Shown here piece by piece: positions 7,234 to 13,316 of a stretch of 19,640 bases of DNA (its first letter is position 1; every line of letters begins with the position of its first letter). The notes under the pieces were generated by a model. It did not search any database. It saw only the letters and a program-made list of their open reading frames with translations, and was not told where the DNA came from. The DNA comes from an uncultured Eubacteriales bacterium. Lineage in GTDB: Bacteria > Bacillota > Clostridia > Oscillospirales > Butyricicoccaceae. Location of the stretch: contig CAKTWY010000020.1 in NCBI GenBank assembly GCA_934630445.1, forward strand, positions 1 through 19,640, given 5' to 3'. The position numbers and the translations under genes are program-made.

Positions 7234-8813
7234 GTATCATTGTTTCAGGCATCCGTCTCGCGCTCGGCGCTCCTGACGCCGAGGCGGTGGATGAAGCGCT
7301 CGGGCGGCTGGGGCTTCGCGCGGCGCTGTCGGCCGGGGTGTACCGCACCTCCATCGACGCGAGGCACGGCTGTGCTGTGCGTGTGTGCTCCGTACTTGTC
7401 AATCTCCCTGAGGGGGAGGCGGCCCTCGTCGAGCGCCTTGGACGCGCGGACGTGCGGCTGAGAGCGGAACCGTCCGTGCCCGTTCCGACCGGCACAAAAA
7501 AGCTGACAGGCCCGCCGGTGATCATCGGTTTCGGGCCTGCCGGCATGTTTGCGGCGCTGTTTTTGGCGCGCGCGGGCTACCGCCCGCTCGTCTTTGAGCG
7601 CGGGGGCGCGATGCATGAGCGCGATGCGGCGCTCGCGCGCTTTCATGGAGAAGGGGTGCTTGATACAACGTCGAATGTGCAGTTCGGCGAGGGTGGGGCG
7701 GGCACCTATTCCGACGGGAAGCTCACGACCCGCATCAACGATGCACGCTGTGAGCTGGTGCTGCGCACCCTGCATGAGAACGGTGCGCCGGATGATATCC
7801 TTGTCAAGGCAAAGCCGCACATCGGAACGGACATCCTGAAGGAAGTTGTCGTGTCCATCCGGCGCGAGATCGAGCGCCTGGGCGGTCAGGTACGCTTTGG
7901 CATGGCGGTGGACGGCTTTCTGGAGAAAGACGGCGTTCTGCGCGCGCTGCGCGCGCAGGGATCTGAGATCGCCTGCAGCGCGGCTGTTCTGGCCGTCGGC
8001 CACAGCGCGCGCGACACGGTGGAGGCGCTTTTCCGTACCGGCGCGCGCGTCGAGCCGAAGGCATTTTCCGTCGGCGTGCGCATCGAGCACCGGCAGGAGG
8101 CGATCGACCGCGCGCTTTACGGGCGCGCGTACGGCCATCCGCTCCTGCCGCCGGCAGAATATACACTCTCTTACCGCAGCGGGAACCGCGCGTGCTACTC
8201 CTTCTGCATGTGCCCGGGCGGGTCTGTCGTCGCGGCGGCGAGCGAGGAGGGCGGCCTTGTCACAAACGGCATGAGCTGTCATGCCCGCGATGGAGAAAAC
8301 GCGAACGCCGCGCTCGCCGTATCCGTGGCGCCGGATGATTTTCCGCAGGGCGGGGCGTTCGGCGGCGTGGCCTTTCAGCGCGCCCTTGAGCGCGCGGCAT
8401 ATCGCGCGGGCGGCGAAAGCTGGCGCGCTCCGGCGCAGACGGTGGGAGGGTTTCTGGCGGGTAGGGGGAATGAAAAGCCCTCTTCCGTGCAGCCGACGTA
8501 TCCCTTCGGCGTGGAGATCCAGCCGCTGGAGGATCTGCTCCCGCCTTTTGTCACAAAGATGCTGCGCGAGGGTATCCGCGCTTTCGGCGGCAGGATTCGC
8601 GGTTTCGACGCGCGCGAGGCGGTGCTTACCGGCGTAGAGACGCGCACCTCCTCTCCCGTGCGCATCGTGCGAGGGGAAGATCTGATGAGCGAGGGTCTGC
8701 GCGGGCTGATCCCATGCGGCGAGGGCGCCGGCTATGCCGGCGGCATTATGAGCGCGGCGGTCGACGGCATCCGCGCGGCGGAAAAGATCATGGCGGAGTA
8801 CGCGCCCGATTGA
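7230..8813 (+). CDS. COG2509-type NAD(P)/FAD-dependent dehydrogenase, function unknown
   Basis: A flavoprotein of the uncharacterised COG2509 dehydrogenase family, common in Clostridia. The 527-residue protein has a small N-terminal domain (about 1-90), then the Rossmann FAD site PVIIGFGPAG (96-105) with the acidic residue that ends the second strand at E123 (VFERG). The family block SNVQFGEGGAGTYSDGKL (148-165) and AKPHIGTDIL (194-203) follow. A cysteine-containing CYSFCMCPGG segment lies in the middle, and a second FAD contact, IPCGEGAGYAGGI, near the C-terminus. The start GTG overlaps the cdaR stop by four bases (GTGA). No substrate or physiological role can be given from sequence; the four-base overlap says only that it is expressed with the c-di-AMP genes. 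Confidence 0.9.
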   Translation: MSIIVSGIRLALGAPDAEAVDEALGRLGLRAALSAGVYRTSIDARHGCAVRVCSVLVNLPEGEAALVERLGRADVRLRAEPSVPVPTGTKKLTGPPVIIGFGPAGMFAALFLARAGYRPLVFERGGAMHERDAALARFHGEGVLDTTSNVQFGEGGAGTYSDGKLTTRINDARCELVLRTLHENGAPDDILVKAKPHIGTDILKEVVVSIRREIERLGGQVRFGMAVDGFLEKDGVLRALRAQGSEIACSAAVLAVGHSARDTVEALFRTGARVEPKAFSVGVRIEHRQEAIDRALYGRAYGHPLLPPAEYTLSYRSGNRACYSFCMCPGGSVVAAASEEGGLVTNGMSCHARDGENANAALAVSVAPDDFPQGGAFGGVAFQRALERAAYRAGGESWRAPAQTVGGFLAGRGNEKPSSVQPTYPFGVEIQPLEDLLPPFVTKMLREGIRAFGGRIRGFDAREAVLTGVETRTSSPVRIVRGEDLMSEGLRGLIPCGEGAGYAGGIMSAAVDGIRAAEKIMAEYAPD

Positions 8814-8832
8814 CAGCAGATAGGAGAGGTTT

Positions 8833-9201
8833 ATGCAGCAGGTCGCAAAGGTGGTTGCGGTCAGGGGTGATATGCGGGCCGTTGTCGAGGTGAAGCGCCC
8901 GTCGGCCTGCGGGCACGACTGTGAGAAGTGCGCGGGTTCGTGCACCGCCGCGCAGGAGTATGTGCGCGCCGAGGTGTGCAATCCCGTGGGCGCGTGTGAG
9001 GGCGACACCGTCCTCGTTGAAGCGCGCACAGGAGAGGTGCTCAAAGGCGCGGCGGCATTTTATCTCCTGCCGGCGGCGCTGTTTCTCGTTGTTCTTGTGG
9101 CGGCGGCGCCGCTTGGAGAGGGGCTGGCGGCGCTTCTCGCACTTGCGGGGGCGGGCCTTGCTTTTTGGTGCGTGTGGCGGGACAGCAAAAAATTGAACTA
9201 A
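8833..9201 (+). CDS. SoxR-reducing/RseC-MucC-family membrane protein
   Basis: A 122-residue protein that fits the RseC/MucC (SoxR-reducing system) family: a short N-terminal domain with a cysteine cluster at residues 26, 30, 33 and 37 (C-x3-C-x2-C-x3-C), a conserved GDTVLVEARTG-type strand, then two hydrophobic helices at about 74-91 and 95-112 and a short charged tail. Relatives are thought to pass electrons or bind a metal cofactor at the membrane, and many sit beside Rnf electron-transport genes, which are not seen here. The ATG at 8833 follows TAGGAGAGG. It lies 19 bases after the flavoprotein stop and is probably the last gene of the cdaA operon. Confidence 0.85.
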   Translation: MQQVAKVVAVRGDMRAVVEVKRPSACGHDCEKCAGSCTAAQEYVRAEVCNPVGACEGDTVLVEARTGEVLKGAAAFYLLPAALFLVVLVAAAPLGEGLAALLALAGAGLAFWCVWRDSKKLN

Positions 9202-9260
9202 AAAAAGGGCGTCGAAATGACGATTGTCAAAGTCCTTTCATGAAAAAGAGCAGCCCTTGC

Positions 9261-9302
9261 CAGCGAGCGGAACCGGGCATTTTTGCACGGTTCCGCTCGC
9301 TG
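9261..9302. repeat. 15-bp perfect inverted repeat (hairpin)
   Basis: CAGCGAGCGGAACCG (9261-9275) is the exact reverse complement of 9288-9302, with a 12-base spacer containing TTTTT. No T tract follows on the + strand, so it is not a standard terminator. It lies inside the repeat-derived block and may be part of the same element. Confidence 0.85.
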
Positions 9303-9425
9303 CAGCTTGTCGCAAGCGCCTGTGCGGCCTCGGCGGAGGATTCCGGATGCGGAACCGCCGTTCCGTGGGCGGGGTATCCGTGTGTCCTGAAGGCAGATCG
9401 CTTCGTTCGGGAGGACGGCGTATCC

Positions 9426-9516
9426 GTTATTCTGAGGGCTTTGCTCTGAAGAATTCCGCCCGCAGGTGCACGCGCTGCGCTTGACGGACGGGATCCTTCG
9501 CTTTGTTCAGAATGAC
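9426..9516. repeat. Facing pair of dispersed CATTCTGA-type repeats
   Basis: The right unit (9491-9516) reads GGATCCTTCG to CAGAATGAC. The left unit (9426-9457) is a diverged inverted copy: GTTATTCTGA to GAAGAATTCC. Together they form a long imperfect hairpin around a 33-base centre. A related GTCGAAATGAC lies at 9211-9221. Sequences of this type (GTCATTCTGA...GAAGGATC) recur in intergenic DNA of many unrelated bacteria and give the well-known spurious peptides VILNE-x-KDP and HSEQSEGSR; that identification is from memory. Confidence 0.7.
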
Positions 9517-9576
9517 AGAAATGCTCAAACACCCGATCTGAGAAATGTCCGGATACGGTGACGGGGCCGGGCATAT

Positions 9577-9596
9577 GCGCCGCACGGGCGCTTTTT
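9577..9596 (+). terminator. Intrinsic terminator
   Basis: GCGCC (9577-9581), a five-base loop, GGCGC (9587-9591) and TTTTT (9592-9596) form a compact intrinsic terminator. It would end transcripts arriving from the cdaA operon through the repeat block, before the next promoter at 9650. Confidence 0.6.
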
Positions 9597-9649
9597 GTAA
9601 AAAACTGCCGCACATGCATGAATAGAGTGTAAATTCAGGCACGTTTGCC

Positions 9650-9678
9650 TTGCACTGCGGCGGGAAAATACCTATAAT
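9650..9678 (+). promoter_or_regulatory. Predicted promoter for the leader RNA / DUF5685–dnaJ
   Basis: A perfect TATAAT -10 (9673-9678) lies 17 bases after TTGCAC (9650-9655), which keeps the TTG of the -35 consensus. Transcription would begin near 9685, giving a 5' region of about 225 bases before the DUF5685 start codon. Confidence 0.7.
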
Positions 9679-9684
9679 AAGATT

Positions 9685-9883
9685 TAGCACTTGTATTCGC
9701 AGCAAGAAGCGCTGTTCCCATTATGCTGTGTTGGCAAACCCTGCATTCGTGCGGGCGATTTTCCCCTTGGCCGGCGGAAGAGGCTTTGCCGCCCGGCATT
9801 GCTTTGCTGCGAATGCTGATTTTCAGGCAATTATCTGCGGGAGCAGGGAGCGCCGGCAGTCCGGCGCGCCGGATCGTTTTTTT
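9685..9883 (+). ncRNA. Candidate structured RNA (leader attenuator or small RNA)
   Basis: Bounded by a promoter and a terminator, this segment of about 200 bases folds well by eye. An 11-bp perfect long-range helix joins ATTCGCAGCAA (9695-9705) to TTGCTGCGAAT (9804-9814). It encloses CCC-U-GCA-UUCG-UGC-GGG (9739-9755, a UUCG tetraloop) and an 8-bp stem with one bulge (9770-9777 with 9789-9797). After it come hairpins at 9814-9829 and 9835-9846 (CTGC-GGGA-GCAG). No known riboswitch class, 6S, SRP, tmRNA or RNase P signature was recognised, although the length would suit 6S RNA. It could be an independent small RNA or a cis-acting leader of the downstream operon. Confidence 0.5.
9850..9883 (+). 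terminator. Terminator with an overlapping alternative hairpin
   Basis: TCCGG-cgcg-CCGGA (9860-9873) followed by TCG and seven T residues (9877-9883) is a standard intrinsic terminator. The 5' neighbour GCGCCGG (9850-9856) can instead pair with CCGGCGC (9861-9867) in a 7-bp stem. The two stems share bases and exclude each other, as in attenuators. The ribosome site of the next gene starts 12 bases later. Confidence 0.65.
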
Positions 9884-9908
9884 ACACATACCCGAGGAGG
9901 CGGATTGA

Positions 9909-10790
9909 TTGTTCGGCTACGTAAGGCCGCTGAAAGGCGAGCTGCGTGTGCGCGAGTTTGAAGAGTTCAAAGCCGTATACTGCGGCCTGTGCTGCGAGCT
10001 CGGCAGGCGGTACGGCTTCCTGTGGCGCAATGTCCTGAGCTATGATCTGACGTTTCTGGCGTTGGTACTTTCGTCGGTCGAGCCGGGCTGCACCTATGAG
10101 GCGTGCCGCTGCCCGGCAAATCCGCTCAGACGGCGCAGCTGCCGCAGTGAGAGCGGCGCACTCGCACTCGCGGCGGATGTGAGCATCCTTCTGGCGTACT
10201 ATAAGCTTCTGGATGATGTGCGCGATGAGAGTGCCCTTCGGCGCATCGGCGCGGGTATTGCCGCGCTCGCGATGCGCCGCGCAAAGAAAAAGGCGGAGCG
10301 CAGGCGGCCGGAACTGGCCGAGGCCGTGCGGCGCGGGCTGGAAGAGCTTTCGAAGCTCGAAGCGCAGAAAGAGACGTCTCTTGACCGCACGGCGGATGCG
10401 TTCGCGCGCATTCTGCGCGCCATGGCCGACGGGCAGAGCGCGGAGAACACCAAGATTATGCGTGAGATTTTTTACCATACAGGGCGCTGGCTCTACATCC
10501 TCGACGCATGCGACGATCTGGCGGAGGATCATAAAAAAGGCGTTTACAATGCCGTGGCGGCGCGCTTTGCCATCAGCGACGGCGTGCTTGCAGAGGAAGC
10601 GCGCGCGCATCTGGCGGCGACGCTCGAGCAGTCGCTCGCCGCGGCGGCCCGCGCGTTTGAACTTTTGAAGACAAGGCAGCACGGCGAAATCATCAAAAAC
10701 ATCGTCTATCTGGGCCTGCCGTCGGTGACGGCGGAGGTGCTCAGCGGCGTTTGGAGACAAAGGAGAAGGCAGCATGAGAGACCCGTATGA
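9909..10790 (+). CDS. DUF5685-family protein, function unknown
   Basis: A 293-residue helical protein with the clostridial DUF5685 opening FGYVRPLKGELRVREFEEFKAVYCGLC. The start is TTG at 9909, supported by AGGAGG (9895-9900) eight bases ahead. Cysteines cluster at 25, 28, 29 (CGLCC) and 61, 66, 68, 78, a possible metal or redox site. Two aspartate-rich helices stand out: LLDDVRDE (100-107) and LDACDDLAEDHKKGVYN (198-214). The second resembles the second aspartate motif of squalene/phytoene synthases (N-x-x-R-D-x-x-E-D-x-x-x-G-x-x-Y), so a class I isoprenoid-synthase-like fold is possible; that is inference. There is no signal peptide or clear membrane helix. Its end overlaps the J-domain gene by 17 bases, so the two are probably co-translated. 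Confidence 0.85.
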   Translation: MFGYVRPLKGELRVREFEEFKAVYCGLCCELGRRYGFLWRNVLSYDLTFLALVLSSVEPGCTYEACRCPANPLRRRSCRSESGALALAADVSILLAYYKLLDDVRDESALRRIGAGIAALAMRRAKKKAERRRPELAEAVRRGLEELSKLEAQKETSLDRTADAFARILRAMADGQSAENTKIMREIFYHTGRWLYILDACDDLAEDHKKGVYNAVAARFAISDGVLAEEARAHLAATLEQSLAAAARAFELLKTRQHGEIIKNIVYLGLPSVTAEVLSGVWRQRRRQHERPV

Positions 10791-11385
10791 AGTACTGGGC
10801 GTATCGAAAAACGCGAGCGATGAGGAGGTAAAGCGCGCATACCGCGACCTGGCGCGCAAATATCATCCCGACAACTATGTCAACAATCCGCTCGCAGATC
10901 TCGCACAGGAAAAAATGAAGGAGATCAACGAAGCATACGACCAGATCACTTCCGGCCGCGCGCAGCAAAGCGCGCCGAACGGCAGCTACGGCGGTTACTC
11001 TGCGGGCTCTTCGGGCGCTTATTCCTCACGCTCCTCCTCACCGCAGTACGCGGCGATCCGCAATATGATCGCGGTGGGGAATATTGCCAGTGCGGAGGCG
11101 ATGCTTTCCGGCATTTCGCAGAGGAACGCTGAATGGTATTTTCTGATGGGGAGCGTGCTGTACCGCAAGGGTTGGTTCGATGAAGCGGCGCGCCATTTCC
11201 AGACCGCTGTCAATATGGATCCGTCAAACGCGGAATACCGCTCGGCGCTTTCGCGCATGTCGCAGAATGGGCAGAGCTATCGCTCCTACGGCGGGGGGAT
11301 GAGCGGCTGCGACTGCTGCACGAACCTCATCTGCGCCGACTGCTGCTGCGAATGCATGGGCGGCGATCTGATTTCCTGCTGCTAG
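10774..11385 (+). CDS. J-domain protein with TPR-like repeat and cysteine-rich tail
   Basis: A DnaJ-type co-chaperone expected to stimulate an Hsp70 (DnaK) ATPase. Residues 1-60 form a J domain beginning DPYEVLGVSKNASDEEVKRA with the essential HPD at 31-33. A glycine/serine/tyrosine-rich linker (about 61-90) leads to a TPR-like helical region (about 93-160, including AEWYFLMGSVLYRKGWFDEAARHF cut into helix pairs). The last 25 residues contain ten cysteines in CDCC, CADCCCEC and terminal CC groups, possibly binding metal or becoming modified. It lacks the G/F, zinc-finger and substrate-binding arrangement of canonical DnaJ (203 against about 375 residues), so it is a specialised partner, not the housekeeping DnaJ. 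AAAGGAGAAGG precedes the ATG at 10774, inside the DUF5685 gene. Confidence 0.92.
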   Translation: MRDPYEVLGVSKNASDEEVKRAYRDLARKYHPDNYVNNPLADLAQEKMKEINEAYDQITSGRAQQSAPNGSYGGYSAGSSGAYSSRSSSPQYAAIRNMIAVGNIASAEAMLSGISQRNAEWYFLMGSVLYRKGWFDEAARHFQTAVNMDPSNAEYRSALSRMSQNGQSYRSYGGGMSGCDCCTNLICADCCCECMGGDLISCC

Positions 11386-11492
11386 GGCGAGTGCCGGGCA
11401 CGGCCGCATGCCCAGCAGCGCGGCGGGCTGCCCGGTTATCCGGGCCGTCCGGCTGTCCTGCGTACTATTGTTATCTGGAACGGTGAAGCGTT

Positions 11493-12005
11493 ATGAAAAA
11501 AAATTCCACCGAGCGCCTTGCGTTTTCCGCCGTGATTGCGGCGGCGGGCATGGCGCTTTTGTTTCTCTCATGCGTCGTGCCGACGATGCGCCTGGCGCTC
11601 GTGGCGGCGGCGGGCGTGCTGAATGTGCTGGTCGTGCTGCGCTTCGGGCCCGGGCAGGGCGCGCTCAGCTGGGCGTGCTGCTCGGTCCTGGCGCTGCTTC
11701 TGCTGCCGGACCGCGGCAATGCGCTTTTGTATGCGCTGTTCTTCGGCCATTACCCGGTGACAAAGCTGCTCGTTGAGCGGCTGCGGAACCTGCCGCTGGA
11801 ATGGGCGATCAAGCTTTTGGGGGCCAACGCACTCATAACGCTCGCTTTCGGCGCGGCCTCCTTATTGACGGGAACGGCGCTGCTGCAGATGACGGCGGCG
11901 CCGGCGCTCCTGTATCTGGGCGGGAACGCGGCGTTCATCGTCTTTGACATCGCCTTTTCGCGCCTGATCGCCATGCTGTCCGTGCGCTTTCGGGGAAAGT
12001 TTTGA
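11493..12005 (+). CDS. Small polytopic membrane protein, ECF S-component-like
   Basis: A 170-residue protein with about five or six hydrophobic helices (roughly 9-28, 33-50, 54-72, 75-90, 105-128, 136-160) and a basic end (RFRGKF). Size, topology and features such as FFGHYPVTK (83-91) resemble the substrate-binding S components of ECF vitamin transporters or related small clostridial membrane proteins. No substrate-specific motif is recognised and no EcfA/EcfT genes are nearby, so it would have to use shared energy-coupling units encoded elsewhere. The ATG at 11493 has a modest site (GGTGAAG). It lies 107 bases after the J-domain gene; a GCCCGG-ttat-CCGGGC hairpin (11430-11445) in that gap lacks a T tract, so read-through is likely. 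Confidence 0.7.
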   Translation: MKKNSTERLAFSAVIAAAGMALLFLSCVVPTMRLALVAAAGVLNVLVVLRFGPGQGALSWACCSVLALLLLPDRGNALLYALFFGHYPVTKLLVERLRNLPLEWAIKLLGANALITLAFGAASLLTGTALLQMTAAPALLYLGGNAAFIVFDIAFSRLIAMLSVRFRGKF

Positions 12006-12051
12006 GACGGAGGGATGCGCCGCGCCGGGCGGGATAGTAAGTTTTGGACAA

Positions 12052-12080
12052 TTGCAATTTGACCCATTTTGTGGTATGAT
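12052..12080 (+). promoter_or_regulatory. Predicted promoter for the yicC–rsmB run
   Basis: TTGCAA (12052-12057) and TATGAT (12075-12080) are 17 bases apart, with TGG before the -10 as an extended element. The -10 with its TGG is identical to that of the cdaA promoter. A small hairpin (CGGG, mismatch, ATT with AAT, mismatch, CCCG; about 12097-12118) can form in the leader of about 60 bases. Confidence 0.68.
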
Positions 12081-12146
12081 AACTTGAATGACGATCCGGG
12101 CATTTTGAACAATACCCGAGTAAGGAACGAAAGGGCGTCTGCGCAT

Positions 12147-13025
12147 ATGACAAAGAGCATGACGGGATACGGCAGAGGGAAAGCCACCCTCCACGGACGG
12201 GAGATCACTGTCGAGCTGCGAGCGGTGAACCACCGGTATCTCGACCTGAATATCAAATCTCCGCGCGCCTACGGCTTTTTGGAGGATGCGATCAAAACGC
12301 GCATGCAGGGGGCGATCTCGCGCGGGAAGGTCGACGTATTTGTGACGATCGATGCTTCCCGATCGGACGATGTGACCGTCACGGTGAACCATGCCGCCGT
12401 GCGCGCGTATCTCGCGGCGCTGGAAGAGCTTGCAGATACATATGCGCTTTCAAACGACGTGACTGTGACGGCGCTCACGCGCTATCCGGATGTGCTGACG
12501 AGCGAGCGCGAGGAAGCGGACGCCGAGGAGCTGACGGGGGACGTACTCGCGGTGCTGGACCATGCGCTCGCCGAGTTCGGCGCGATGCGCGAGCGCGAGG
12601 GTGCGCATCTGCGGGAGGATATCCTCTCGCGCTGCCAGACCATCGCAGGGTATGTTTCCTTTGTCGAGGAGCGCTCGCCTGAAACGGTATCGGAGTATCG
12701 GGAGAAGCTTACCCAGCGCATCCGGGATCTGATCGAAGGCGCGGAAGTCGACCCGCAGCGCATCCTGACTGAGGCGGCGATCTTCGCGGATAAGACGGCC
12801 GTGGCGGAGGAGACGGTGCGCCTGCGCAGCCACCTGAGCGGCCTGGAGAAGATGCTTGCCGAGAAAAAGCCGGTCGGGCGCAAGCTCGATTTCCTCGTGC
12901 AGGAATTGAACCGCGAGGCGAACACCATCGGCTCGAAGGCCAATGATTACGAGATCGCGCGCACAGTTGTTGAGCTGAAGGCGGAGATCGAAAAAATACG
13001 CGAACAGGTACAGAACATCGAGTAA
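12147..13025 (+). CDS. yicC: YicC/YloC-family endoribonuclease
   Basis: YicC-type proteins are RNA-binding endoribonucleases linked to small-RNA turnover and, in Bacillota, to RNA maturation or decay. The 292-residue product starts TKSMTGYGRG and continues with ELRAVNHRYLDLNIKSPR, the family's N-terminal signature. The C-terminal DUF1732 block covers the last 80 or so residues: FADKTAVAEE, RLRSHLSG, KKPVGRKLDFLVQELNREANT and GSKANDYEIA. The frame is open back to 12069, but that start would fall inside the promoter; the ATG at 12147 gives the usual N-terminus despite a weak ribosome site (AAAGGGCG, about 12 bases away). It is first in the conserved run yicC–remA–gmk–rpoZ. Confidence 0.95.
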   Translation: MTKSMTGYGRGKATLHGREITVELRAVNHRYLDLNIKSPRAYGFLEDAIKTRMQGAISRGKVDVFVTIDASRSDDVTVTVNHAAVRAYLAALEELADTYALSNDVTVTALTRYPDVLTSEREEADAEELTGDVLAVLDHALAEFGAMREREGAHLREDILSRCQTIAGYVSFVEERSPETVSEYREKLTQRIRDLIEGAEVDPQRILTEAAIFADKTAVAEETVRLRSHLSGLEKMLAEKKPVGRKLDFLVQELNREANTIGSKANDYEIARTVVELKAEIEKIREQVQNIE

Positions 13026-13040
13026 CACGGGGGAGAAAGT

Positions 13041-13316
13041 ATGAAGCTTATTAACATCGGTTTTGGCAACATGGTTTCCGCCGGCCGCCTGGTTGCGATC
13101 GTCAGCCCCGAGTCCGCGCCCATCAAGCGCATTATACAGGAAGCGCGCGACCGCGGCGTGCTGATTGACGCGACGTATGGGCGGCGCACGCGCGCCGTCA
13201 TTGTGATGGACAGCGATCATGTCATCCTTTCGGCGATCCAGCCGGAAACGGTCGCGAACCGTCTTGACAGCGCGCCCGACACCGATGAGGAGGAGGAAGA
13301 CGGAAGCGATGCCTAA
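13041..13316 (+). CDS. remA: RemA-family DNA-binding regulator (DUF370)
   Basis: RemA is a small DNA-binding protein that activates extracellular-matrix and osmoprotection genes in Bacillus and is conserved beside gmk across Bacillota. The product opens MKLINIGFGNMVSAGRLVAIVSP cut at residue 20 for the core, followed by PIKRIIQEARDRGVLIDATYGRRTR with the basic DNA-contact residues, and VIVMDSDHVILSAIQPETVANR, all family hallmarks. Length is 91 residues. The last 15 are an acidic extension (about 77-91, rich in D and E) beyond the usual fold. GGGGGAG precedes the ATG by a good distance. Its end overlaps the gmk start by eight bases. Confidence 0.94.
   Translation: MKLINIGFGNMVSAGRLVAIVSPESAPIKRIIQEARDRGVLIDATYGRRTRAVIVMDSDHVILSAIQPETVANRLDSAPDTDEEEEDGSDA

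Larger units (their letters stand above)
9202..9908. other. Gene-free region: repeat remnants, terminator, promoter, structured leader
   Basis: This 707-base stretch has no credible gene. Its left half (9202-9520) is dominated by inverted and direct repeats of a dispersed intergenic type; an intrinsic terminator follows at 9577-9596; a consensus-like promoter at 9650-9678 starts a second half rich in hairpins that ends in a terminator 12 bases before the ribosome site of the DUF5685 gene. Open frames within it (for example the long minus-strand frame over 9227-9619) translate the repeats and show no protein family character. Confidence 0.75.

Noticed and set aside
7245..9044. 599-codon minus-strand frame opposite the flavoprotein
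   Set aside because: Shadow of a confident gene, Arg/Ala/His-rich without any domain.
9227..9619. Minus-strand 130-codon frame (CHSEQSEGSR type peptide)
   Set aside because: It translates the dispersed repeats; such peptides are well-known artefacts in many genomes and no start signal supports it.
11430..11445. GCCCGG-ttat-CCGGGC as a terminator after the J-domain gene
   Set aside because: Perfect 6-bp stem but followed by GC-rich sequence with no T tract.
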